From Chrysomallon squamiferum (taxonomy: Eukaryota > Mollusca > Gastropoda > Neomphalida > Peltospiridae): a stretch of DNA of 64,000 bases. The position numbers and the translations under genes were made by a program. The notes under the pieces are model-generated. The model searched no databases, was not told the DNA's origin, and was given only the letters and a program-made list of their open reading frames with translations. Of the stretch, positions 11,602 to 61,108 are shown piece after piece. Numbering within the stretch: position 1 is the first letter of the stretch; every line of letters begins with the position of its first letter. The stretch is from the NCBI GenBank assembly GCA_012295275.1, contig CM022673.1:18839810-18903809 (forward strand), read 5' to 3'.

Positions 11602-13033
11602 ATCATACAATAATTCAAAATAACATTTCTTTCTACCATAATTTTTTTATAATTATTCTTTTTTTTTTCAGAAATTGTATCTGAACTAAAAAAGTGGATT
11701 TTTTTAACATTGTAGTCACATCTTAAACCACATCATAGTGCTTTAAATTACCAAACATTATTTTTTTATTAATTAGATTAACATTAAATAAACGAAAGGA
11801 GATAAAACAAGATTATACTGAAAGTTTTCAGCATTCTAAAAATAAAACTAGTTTGTGTTGAAGTGAAGTCCTAGGTGTGATGCACTTATTTCCTTCCACA
11901 CTTTGTGTTAATATATGACATGCATCAAGTTTAATATTACGTACATCATGAATAATTTAGTTGTAAGTATCGAGATGTTATCTACAGTTGTGTGTCATAC
12001 ATGTACAATGAATAGTTTGTCACGCAACCCTTTATTAAAGCCATCAGGTAAACCTGTTAAATAATTCTTTTTTGGACTCTCTGATGGACTTTGATGTATT
12101 TTTATGAAACTTTAGTACATTCAGTAGTTCAGTCACCTTTATAAATATTTTATGGTTTACCTACAATTGTGAATAAAAATAACAGACATTTTATCCTTAG
12201 AGAATGACATGACAGTTTGTATATATTTAAACAAGATTTGGATAAATATTTAAAAATGATAATCATGTTTTGGTGATTTGGAACTGATGTTTTATTATTA
12301 GCTGATCATGATTTCAACATTTCAGATAAATAATCAAATCATTCATCTGAAATTAAACAAATAGATGTTTTGAAAATCATGTTTATTCTTTTTGGAAGGT
12401 TTATTTTCGGGTGTGTTTTTTTTTATTGAGTTTTCTCTCTGAATTTGATGATACCAGAGGCATTTTTATGGTTATTATATAATTTGTGTTAGTTATTGTG
12501 ATTAATGTAAGGAATTACAGTAATTAGTAATTATGTAAGTAATAATTAGACGATCAGTACTGGTGCTTTATTAATGTTACTAATTGTTCATCTGTATGTA
12601 TCTATGTTTATGTGAAGATTGTACAATTATATATCAATAATTAATTTGGGTTATAAAATGAAATTTTTATGAAAAAGTATCTGGAAATTATTACATGATT
12701 TTAATCATTTTTACATCCCATAATACTTTATTCGTTATTCTATCACAAGTTAAATATATTTATACTACATGGGCCACACTAATTTGTATCTATTAGTTTT
12801 ATTCTTTTATTCCTTTTTTTTTTAAATGGATTAATACCATAGTTACATCATAATAGATAGATCATTTGTTATTTTATTTACTTTTGTTAAAAACATAGTT
12901 ATAATAATAATTTATAGTGAAGTTACATTATTCAGATATTTAAGCATAGACCTTGTTAAAACACATTAAATTCGTTTAAAATTTTAAAAAATTGATTTTG
13001 TATTTTGACTGTTGATTGTCATTGATTTTTCAG
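11171..13033. other. Region between candidate first exon and exon 1
   Basis: Would be an intron if the candidate first exon is used. Contains (CA)n at 11565-11597. No coding sequence recognised. Confidence 0.7.
11565..11597. repeat. (CA)n microsatellite
   Basis: About 16 CA units. Confidence 0.9.
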
Positions 13034-50290
<37,257 letters not shown>

Positions 50291-50404
50291 CGTTTATCAT
50301 AATTTATTCAGATAACTTTATTATTACAGAGCTAAGGGATCAACTTCTGAGTGCAGGGCAATAAATACATGTGTGTATGGTTGTGTGTGTGTGTGTGTGT
50401 GTGA
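50291..50404 (+). terminator. Liprin-alpha 3'UTR start with polyadenylation signal
   Basis: AATAAA at 50360-50365 lies 70 bp after the stop and is followed at 50371-50403 by a GT-rich tract with (GT)n. That is the classic order of hexamer, cleavage site and GU-rich downstream element. Later AATAAA hexamers exist, so longer 3'UTRs are possible. Confidence 0.55.
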
Positions 50405-50429
50405 TGAAGTATTCTGTTATTGTAAGACA

Positions 50430-50444
50430 TGCTAGATGGCGCTT
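50430..50444 (+). promoter_or_regulatory. CTCF-like motif just 3' of liprin-alpha
   Basis: TGCTAGATGGCGCTTTAG contains the AGATGGCGC core shared by fly and vertebrate CTCF sites. It stands out as a CpG-containing motif in AT-rich DNA. Sequence match only. Confidence 0.35.
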
Positions 50445-52137
50445 TAGTGATACAGGGTCATGTAGGACGCCCAACAAGGATATTGTGTGTCCTGTTCATG
50501 GAAATCCTTCAGGAATTTTGTTTTCGGTGTTTTTTGATCAAAGCCCATTTTCAGGTCTTGTGACATTGTACTGTTAAGTCATGTGACTAGTTGTTTCTTA
50601 TTGGTCACGAGATGTGCATCAGTTACTCTGTGTTCATATCATCCATCGTTTTCATCTAGTTAGGAGATTATTTAATAATTTCCTTCATGTACTTCATAAG
50701 CTTTAATTCTGACTATTTAAATTAATTAGTTGGGACTTTCTTCTTCTTCTTTAATCAGTAATTCTCTTTGTTTTTGGGGGGGTTTTGTACCTATATAACC
50801 TACCTATTTATTATGTGCTGTCCATGTACAGATTGTGATACCCATTGGCATTACAAATTATGCAAACTGTAAGATCACAATAATTGTTTAAGGTGAATAG
50901 TGATGAGGCTGCAAGTTTGTGTCACTGTAGCTGTAGAAGTATTAAATATCTGTCACAGGTTAGTATTACATTGTTAAATCTGATAGCTCAAAAGGAAACA
51001 AAACATGGTTATTTAGTTAGAGAAAAAATTAATAAATACTCCTTTTTTCACTTCTTTTTTTTTTTTAATAATTTGCAGTATGGAACTAAAGAAATTGAAG
51101 TTTGAGTGAAATAAAATAAAATAATGTTCAAATAAAATTTAAATTTATAAATAGTAGTTCTGACAATGTTTTTTTTTTTTTTTTTTTCTATTATTAGATT
51201 TTAATTTGTTTTAAATTTTAAAAATATATTAGAAGTTAATGTTGCTTACATACAGTGTTGATTAGATGTAGTTACTTACCCAGTTTGTTCTCTTTCTATG
51301 AGATTGTAATAACAGTTAAACCCCAGTTTGTCCAATGTTTATTTCTGTAATTTATTAAGTTAATTTTAAAGGAAGATAACTCCAGTTAGAAAGAAACATT
51401 TAAACAACATTATAAAATAAAAATGTATTTATTGTGTATAAAGTGAAAATATAGAACACAGTTATCTCAAATGCATAATAATGAGGGAGAAGTCATTTTG
51501 AATTAAAATAATTAGTAATGGTTATGTAATTCTATGCTATTTGTATTCATCATCCACTTGGTTGTGAGTATAGTCATCAGCATGAACAGTTTAACAGGAG
51601 TAAACTCAGTTTTAATTTAAAAATACATAATTTTCTGTCATACAGCCTGTGCATGTAAACTTTTGGTCATACTTAAATATATTGAGTAACAGAGTACCAT
51701 AATGTTTAATAAAGAATTTTACCACTGATTTTTTTTATGATGTTATTAGATTTCTTAAATACTTGTTCTTTCATCATTTGTTATTTTGTTTAATTGTTTT
51801 TAAAAAATTTATGGTATTAAAATGAAAAAGTGTTTTAATTTAAAAATGTTATTTACTGACAAAAAATTATTGTTGGAATAGATTTTTTAAAAGAAATAAT
51901 ACTGGTCTAAAAAATTGACAAATGTTTTCTTGGAAGGACACTCTTTTTTCACCAAATTTTCTGGTATAAAAGTTTTCTCCAAAAATAAGTTGAAGATGCA
52001 TGACAATAAAGTTGAGGATATTTAATAAACAGTTTTAATTAATAATGTTTTCTCCCTTTGTTCATTTAAGAAATCAGCATTTTTATCATCAGTGTTTCTT
52101 GTCATGTTATTTAATTTTCATTTTTCAATTTTTTTTA

Positions 52138-52143
52138 TTATTA

Positions 52144-52195
<52 letters not shown>
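52138..52195. repeat. (TTA)n microsatellite
   Basis: Nearly pure TTA units over about 58 bp in the intergenic spacer. Confidence 0.9.
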
Positions 52196-53419
52196 TATGT
52201 ACACTTTTTTAGTGCATGTGAGTGAACAAGCTTTTCTGGGAGGATAAATTATATTTAACATAAATTAACAGTTGTATACAAATAAGTTATATTTAAATAA
52301 CTATGTGGAATAGTTGCCAGCAAAACTGATTGTCATAGATAAAATGCATTACAAGAAGGACAAAGCAGGTTGTGAAACCTTAATAAGAATTATATCTCAC
52401 TTTCTACAGCCATGTCAGATTTTCTGAACTTTGTAAACTTCAAACAAAACTGAAACACATTCAGTTTAGTTTATTTAAAATTTATTTAAAATTTTTATTA
52501 TTCCATTTCTCTCTCTCTGAAAATGAATGTTGAGTTAATATATTGTTATGAAATTAATCAATGAAATTTTGTCCATCCTATGTTCTAGAAATGGAGATGA
52601 CACAAAGTTGTGTTTTAAGCTGTGTGTGTGAAGAGAATGTTAGTCTTAAAATGTGACATGGCAGTGAGAAAGTAAATAGACTTATTGGTGCTACAGGTCA
52701 CTGTGACATACATCATTATCATCCCACTCAATGACTACATCAAGTACGTATGTTCAGTCAGTATGTGTTATTCTCACCTCTTTTAAATATTCAAAATCAG
52801 AAAATCAGCGATCTTAAAATTTAGTTGTATCTGTTTAAAATGTATAATTAATATCAATATAAATTTTAGTAAAAACATTTTAAGAAACAATAGAGTAGCA
52901 TACAGTAAGTAGAATGGCTAATTAATATTATTCATAATTAATATTGAAATAAATCCACACTAAATGAGCTAATATGTTATTCTTCCCAATAATGTCTGAT
53001 CTACATTATTTAAATATAAAATGTAATCAAAGAAGTTGAGAACAGGATTTAAAAAAAAAAAAAAAAAAAAAAATTCTAATATTAGAAACAATAGAAATCA
53101 TCCCTTAAGTAACCGATTTTGTAATAATGAAAGGTCTGAAATATTGATATAAAATTGTTACTACTAGAATGTTAAAAGCTCAGCAAACATTTGAATATCT
53201 GTAAATTTAATAATAGCTGCAATCTTAATGTCACATAATCAATGATGTTTAAGTAACTAATTACAGCATGGTTGAAGTAACTGCAGATTATTAAAAATAT
53301 ATAGTTTTCTCTCTCTAGTTTATTTATTTTTACATTTGTAGTCCATAATGCCAAGATTTATAACTAAGAATTGATCTGAATATTTATTTAGATTTAACAT
53401 TATTATAGAAATTAAAATG

Positions 53420-53450
<31 letters not shown>

Positions 53451-56400
53451 AAAAAAAAACCTTTCTGATTCTGCAAATTAGCATTCTTTTCCTTTAAGAA
53501 TGTTTTAATTAATTATTACTGACTAGATTATATTATTTTTATTAGCTGATAAATGTATAACTTGAAGTTGTAAATACTCAGAAGGTCTGATGGTAAATTT
53601 AGTTTGGACATGTTTCAAGTAATTCTAAACAGCGACATCATTAATTAGTTGTAGAGGCTGGATTTGTTATAGTCATGAAATATTTTACAACATAATGTCA
53701 CTGTACTTTCAGCTTTTCTAACAGTTGAAATAACTTCCATCTCTAACAAGTACAGTTTTTCACCTTTTTTCTTTATTGCTATGATCTTTAGTCTGTAACT
53801 GTCCTATAGTCAGTGGGCATGTTTAGAATGTGAATAGTATTAGGTGTCCAATGTCAGTTTGCCAGCCACTAACACCAAGCCAAATATCAAACCTTCTGAG
53901 TATATCAACATTTCTTAATAAACTGTACTGTACAGATATAAAAAATTATTATTTATTTTCACAACATGTAGATATACAATGTATATATGTTTGCAGACAA
54001 ATCATTGTAAAGGGAAGAGAAATAATAATAATATGCATATTTCACTGCTGGAATTCCAGTCAGAAATACCTGCAGATACTGATCATATTAATATATAAAA
54101 TACAAAAAAAAAATTATATATATATTTATATATATATATATATGCTGCATTAAATGTATGTTGCTAAATAGAACTTCATAATACAACTGGTTTTCCATTG
54201 CTCGGAAGTGTCTTCATATGAACATTTTACTTGTTATACATCAGTCACACATACAGAGATACAAATGAATTAGTGATAAATAATTATTTTTATTATTATT
54301 TTGTTTTTAGTCTTCTTTTTCCCTGCATTTCCTTTTCTTTCTTTTATTTTTTTATTTTTTATTTTTTTATTTTTTTTACAAGATGTTGAGACACTATTTC
54401 CTAAAGTTATAGATCTCCAAGCTTCCAATATCATGTTTTTAGATATGTTTTTTTTTCTCTGAGTTTTTATCCTAATCAAAATAGTTGTTTTTATTGTTGA
54501 TATTTTGTTATTTGACAGCAACAGTTTTATATCACATTTCTTGGTTATCATTACCAACAAAAACTGCATAATAAAATATTCTGGTCTCTGTATTTCAACA
54601 GTTTATAATATCTTTGCATGCAGATTGTTTTATTCTGTTTTTTTCTTAATTTATTTTTTATAATATACCTCAATAAATGATAAATGAATATATTTCATTC
54701 TAGATGTATCTTCATTATCAGTTTAGGTCACAAGTTTTTCACTACTTTGTGATTATTAAACAAGACATAATAATAAAATGTGATAACAATATGTTATTAG
54801 AATGAAAGAAAATATAACACTAGGAAAATTATTTGAATCAGTTCAAGTTTAAATATCATGTAAATTACTACTCGGCTTAAATGTCTGCACTTTCAAATCT
54901 TTTCCACTTCTTAAATGTAGATTCCACTCTTTTGCCGCTGTCAAAATTTTGTGTGGTATCAGATGTAGTGTTTAAATGAGCCAAACCTATTCACAGGGCT
55001 GGGGCCCTAGCATAGTAATACATTGTAAATGAAGGTGAGGCCAAAAGTTAGTTTTAGAAGGCAGTTGTTATGTGTAAAACACCTTGCATCATCTGTGGTC
55101 GGTGAGAACCATGCCTGTCAATCATTTGTCTGATATTTTTTATATATAGCAGTCACTGTTTTCACTCATAAAACAGTGGCTAGCAAACAACTCACCGACT
55201 AGAATAAATAAATGAAAAAAATTAAAATATTACTTTGGTGTTTGTTGTGTTATAAAACTTTGAGTGTGTTCTAGCAGCATTTCAAAATAAAGAATGCTAA
55301 CTTGATCCTGAAGATAACAGGTAAACCACAGTTTATTTTTAATTCAACAAAGAGTAAAGCTGGAAATAAATATATATATACGTACTTCAGAACAAGGTCC
55401 ATGATTAACAAGTAGAAGCTGGATTTCAAAGAACTTTTGATTCAGCAGCGATTTGTTACAAAATGTGCTTAGCTACGTCGTGTGTGTATATATATATATA
55501 TATATATAATCCCAGAATTTACATTTTGGAATTAAACATAAATATCTGACATTTCATAGTTATTTTTTAAACTCAAAACATTTCAGTTACTGCACCCTGA
55601 CATTTAAGGAAAGTCAGAATCACTTTAGTGTGAACTACAGAAGTAGATAAAAAGAACTGTCATACTGAGATTCAGTATAAAATATAATAAAAAACAACAT
55701 GAAAAAATATATCCTGAAAAGCACATAGAAATAAATCCATTGTAATACAGAACACTAGAACTGAATTATCACTTGTAGTCCGTTATAAGTCTGATATGGA
55801 TTAGGTTATGGAGAATGTTTTCCATTCAGAGTTAATCTCTGTACCAGCTGATTATAGTTCGTATTGATTTGTTACATTGTTAATTCAAATTATTCTTTTC
55901 ATTAACGAGCACTAGTAAATTGCTGAATGTTACAAAAGAAATACTTCAAACACAATTTTATACATCTTTTTTTCTTCTTTTTTCTTTTATTTATTTAATA
56001 ACAGATGTTTGTATTAAATTTTTCCAAATAAGGTTAATTTTTAAAATGAGATTTGTTTTCAAATATCTCATATTAAGAAAGCATACACCTACAGGGTTGT
56101 GTCATTGGAAGTCAGTATACTTCCATAATGATAGTATTCATAAAGATACCTGAACTACGTTGAAAATCTCACTGCATTCTTTTTTCATTTAAAAAAAAAA
56201 AAATAACAATAATAATAATATAGTCTCTCTGCCTGTGTTGTCCTTAATTATATATTTGAAACCATAAAAACTATAAATAGAATACGTCATAAATAAAACT
56301 TCATTTTAAACTTCTTCATTTCTTTAAATAAAAGGATCTATAGGAAAATGACTGAGATAAATAATTATAATAATGGTTGAAAAAATGTGCCTTTAAATTT

Positions 56401-56500
56401 CTTTTCTGAAAGAGTTCTGAACTATAACAGAAGAGAAATACCTGGTTTATCAAAGTTTCAATGTGATCTGTAAGGAGGAAATTCTTACTTTTTTACTTAG

Positions 56501-56804
56501 CTCAGATGTTTAGATTATCCGATTAGCTGTGTGGTATTAACCGCGTCACGCTACAAGCGATAATGGCATTCTCGTGATTCTGTTTTCATTACAAGTGAAT
56601 GTAAATCCTTAACGCCACCAGAGGGTATATAATATACAGTGTAAGTACTACATGGAACGAGTTAACTCGCGTTGTTAATGACGCCGAGAAAGTAGTTGTG
56701 TATTTTTAAACGATTTCGGAATTTCGGATGAAGAAAACTGTTGTGTTAATGTGAATAGTGGACACTTGAAGACAATGATAAAAGCGTAAAAAAAAACAAA
56801 AGTT
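56501..56804 (+). promoter_or_regulatory. Promoter and 5'UTR region of gene 2, CpG-retaining
   Basis: CpG dinucleotides appear often here (aaccgcgtcacg, ctcgcg, gacgccgag, cgatttcgg), unlike the upstream liprin introns. A TATA-like stretch at 56625-56636 could set a start site near 56660. Two short upstream reading frames precede the main ATG: 56728-56754 (8 codons plus stop) and 56775-56789 (MIKA plus stop). The true start site is not known. Confidence 0.5.
56616..56629 (+). promoter_or_regulatory. CTCF-like motif next to gene 2 promoter
   Basis: GCCACCAGAGGGTATA matches the CCACNAG(A/G)(G/T)GG core of CTCF sites, with T in place of C after GG. It adjoins a TATA-like stretch, GTATATAATATA, at 56625-56636. 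Confidence 0.35.
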
Positions 56805-56866
56805 ATGTCTCTGTTTCACATTCAGTTTCCAAAGCGTCGCGGCTCTCTAACCTGGGACGAGCTGGG
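56805..56866 (+). CDS. Gene 2 exon 1
   Basis: ATG to donor CTGGG|gtaaga, 62 nt, phase 2: MSLFHIQFPKRRGSLTWDEL. Codon content is GC-rich with several CpGs. The start is chosen because TAA lies in frame directly upstream. Confidence 0.8.
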
Positions 56867-57609
56867 GTAAGACCGTACATTTAGTACATTAATTGTAAGA
56901 CTGACACCATTACATGTTTTAACTTTAGTTTTAAATACATTTTTTTCTTCCTTTCTTTCTTTCATTCATTTTTCTTTTTTTAATTTACTTAAATATATAT
57001 TTTTTTTTTTTTTTTTTTTCCATGTGACTTATTACAGCGGAATTAATATTCATAATTTAAAGAATATATATTACAATTATTCATTTTCAGTTCTAAAATG
57101 CTAACTTTGTGTCGAAAATATAAAAATAAATAACGTATCAGTAATACAAAAATGAATAGAATCAGAAAGGCTATCTATGTTGGAATTATTTTATCTTATA
57201 AGTATTTACAAAACAAATCGATCATATAGCCGTTGCTTTGCCCGCCAGTTCTGAACAAGTAAAACCATTGTGTAACTATAATCTCGTTTCTAAGAGCATT
57301 TATCTTGGTCAGAGCGTGTGAATAGCAATACAGATCGCGACATAGTATAGCTGAAATTTATCACGCGTTATTTTCCGTACACATTCACTGTCAAGTATCC
57401 TGGTGCTAAATTTATTATACATAGTAAACATTGTCAAGTGTGTATCAATGGTGAAGAACGACAGTTTATTTCTCAGTCAAATAAAATTTGTATTCGTTCA
57501 GTCTTTTTGTAAATGGAATACCATATACACAAAAGAATGAAAACAGCTATGAAATACATTTTTATTTTCTACCCACATTAATTTTTTCTTTCAAATGCTC
57601 ACTAGTCAA

Positions 57610-57656
<47 letters not shown>

Positions 57657-60600
57657 GCATTTAATATTATGATCTATTTATTTATTTTTATATTGCAGAT
57701 GTTTAGCTCGAGCACTTGGGGTGAGTTATTTTTGCATAATAAAAAATAAAATAAAGTGCAATTAAAACTTTCAACAAGAGGCCTTTATAATAACAATCGA
57801 TTCCGCAAAACTTGAAGGCACCGCACATGCAAAAAATTCGATATCTCTTCTTCACTGAACCATGAGACCTAACAAATTATAGAGCTTCAAATTAACAAGG
57901 CTATCAAAATATCAAATGCATTTCAAGATACTGATGCTTAAGAAAACACAAGAGGCTTTGTAGAACAGTTCACCATGCTTAATGTTTTGCCACTAATTTT
58001 CTAACATATTCACACAGAGCTCTTAATTTCTATTTTATTTTTATTCTGTACCAGCTTGATATTATTGACTACTTTTGCTATTTTGGTACTAAGCTCGGAA
58101 GATTTTGTATGTTTTGGCAATTTCCTTTCAAATTTATATCTTTTATTAACATCCCAGAAAAATATTAAAATATATTTATTATCACTTTTTACAAGTCACT
58201 TATAAACTTTACTAATTTTTAGATGTATGAAACTCCTCTAGGAGATTCGCGTGCACGAGTTACCTGATTTCTTTCAAGCCTGTTCATGCTACATTTGCTG
58301 TTGAATTAAACACGATGAGCCTGCTTTTTACTAAAACTTCGATAAATACAATCTGCGAAGTTAAATAGCACTTTGATGAAGTATGTAACACATAAATTAA
58401 TCTTTAAGTGATGTCCTTGACACTGGAAGTAGAATTTACTGCATTAAACGACAGTCCTATATTAATCAGTTTAACGTAACGTTTAAATTACCTTGAACTG
58501 TCTTTCTCCTCAAAAACTTTTTTAATTAACAATACAGCAACACGAATTCTGAAAACATTACGTGTTGATTTACATTATTAGACGTTGGTAAACACTTTTT
58601 TGAAATCGAGGGTCCAACGTTTGCATTCTCTTTTATCTTAAGTCACTGAGTGAACGTTAAACAACATAGGCTTAAACGACCGTAACAAATCTCATGTTGA
58701 TGTTTGAGGGTCGCCATAGCGATTTGTAATACCAGTGAAACTGTCCAATGAATGTATAGGAAAGATATTGCATTTTTTTAATGAAAATTTAGTATAGTAA
58801 ATTATCGAAATATTTAACTCATGACACAATGACTTGCACACAAACCTTGACTAATATTTAATCATTAAAACCATGTGTGTATGTTTGTGTATGTGCGTGT
58901 ATGTTGAAAAATGTTTCTCCAGACGTGAATAAAAACATTATGCATGTAATTATGTACAATTATCGTACTCAATCCTTGCATTTTGTATTTTCTAATCAAG
59001 CATAAATTAACCTCATTTAATATTCTAAAATCTATTCTGGCATACCTGAAAAATTCAGCTTTTTATATCATTTGTGTAACGTAACAACAGTCACTAATTG
59101 GAAGATTAGAGACTGTATTAACAATACCAGAGTATGATCTGTAAACAGCGAAGTGAAACTTCATAAGAAAAAGAAGAAGAAGAATTGTTATTATTGTTGT
59201 TATTATAATTATTATTGTTATTTTGACTGACTGATTGACTCAAATACATTATTGATTTGTTTAGGAAATTACATTTATTAGAAATTAAAAACTTATGCCT
59301 ATTGTTAAAAAACTTTTATTTGTAAAAAAATGTATTTCAGTTCCGGGTGGATCTGTTTAAATCTCACCTGACAAATGAAATTATCGTGGAAGATGATGGC
59401 ATGTCCATTCAGGTAAAAATAAAATAAAACAGAAAAGCTGTCATTATTGCCAGTTAAATGTGAATTGTATGTGTCAGAACGAAATTAAATCCAAAATTAA
59501 TACAAACAGAACATTTTAATATATAATTAAACAAACATTCGAATAATACTGCATGCATAACATACCTTTTTTGTTGTTTCTGTATCAAACAGAATTTTGT
59601 ATTAATTAATTTATTTAATGTAAATTTCTCTTATGTTCAGCTGATAGGTTTTGAAACAGGGTATAAATGTCTTCACTGATTCTGTTTTACTTAAAACTAA
59701 CATATTTTACAAATATAACAATATATCTTGTTATCAAATGTTATAACGTTTCTGTAGTGTTCTGTCTGTTTTACTGAAAGCTGCTGACATATTATTTAAA
59801 TGTGTGTCTGAAATATTTAATTTCAGGAGGTGTTGAAGATGATGGACTATAAACTGCTGTATCCTCCCTTACATCAAACAGTGAACATGCACACCGCGGA
59901 GTGGAACATGGCTGTCATTAGAAAATGTCTCTATCTTCTCGACCACCGCGCTCTCACGTATGTACATTTATATAAACAGCTTACATTACAGAATGTAAAG
60001 TAATAATTAAACATGTAAATGCCTGCCGTCCTTTACTGTGTACAGCTGTTTTTATCCTTTCTTTATTTTTCTTCTTTTACTTTGTGGTGAACGTGGGAAG
60101 AGTGTAACTGCATATTTATTTATAGCGCATCTTTGTTAAAAAAGGGTTTGCTTTATTGTCAGTGAGGTTAGATATGTTTGTGTTATATATAGACAATATA
60201 ATATGTTAATATAGCATAAGAAATAGAAATATTAATTATTTCCTTTTCGTAAGTAATTGTGTCAGATATTATCAGATATTATTACAATATTTGGCAGCGT
60301 TGGTCGAAGTACTAATTATTATATATATATATTTTTTTAATTAATTGTATTATTATAATTGTAAAATGTATATGTCTTAAAAATTACAAACTAGAAAAGA
60401 ACGTGGATAAATGGGTTTTTTTTTTTTTTTTTAAACTTTACGTTTTCAACTGCAACTTAACATATTTCTACCTGTAAAATGTAGACAAGTTACTGAAAAA
60501 ATGTAATACATTCTACAGCAAGTAAAGTGACGAGATGGTTTTAATTTTCCATGGCAACCATGGAATCTGATATTGCTTTGTATTGCAGATTTGAAGATCT

Positions 60601-61077
60601 TCACGATATAAGAATGGCATATCAAGTATACGAGGCTATCGACATGAAGGGAATGGTAGAGGAGCAGCACACATTGCTGAGAACTCTCAGGGTTAGCACG
60701 CCAAATTAACACTGATAATTAACACTTGTACAAATTCTAAAATTAAATACAGTTTCAACATTAAAGCAAAAATACACATACATACATACAAATGTATATA
60801 AACGTTGCGCTGAATAGTTATTTCATTGTCCCCAGAAACAAGGTCAGAGTTGCAGAATATTTGATCATTTCTTTACATGTTTGTATGGGTGGGTATGTGT
60901 ATATATATGTGCGCGCACACACACACATTAAGTAGACAAGAAATGCAAAACAATCATGATAATCAGTTAATTTTTTTATTTATTTAACGCAATAAGGCTA
61001 AAGTAAAACTGTTCTAAATACATATGCAATGGAACAAAAAATTTATAATTTTGAACAGACTAAGTCTAAGAATAATA

Positions 61078-61108
<31 letters not shown>

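Larger units (their letters stand above)
50405..56500. other. Intergenic spacer (about 6.1 kb)
   Basis: Separates liprin-alpha from gene 2. No coding sequence supported on either strand. It holds T-runs at about 51169-51187 and 53421-53445, (TTA)n at about 52138-52195, A24 at about 53050-53073, (TA)n at about 54115-54143 and 55487-55509. Its early part may be extended liprin 3'UTR. Confidence 0.7.

Noticed and set aside
1-13033. Canonical liprin-alpha first exon (MMCEVMPTI-type start)
   Set aside because: Looked for on the plus strand and not found; it probably lies upstream of the window.
60446-60712. Minus-strand frame overlapping gene 2 exon 5
   Set aside because: Exon 5 on the plus strand has acceptor, donor, phase and continuity with exons 4 and 6.
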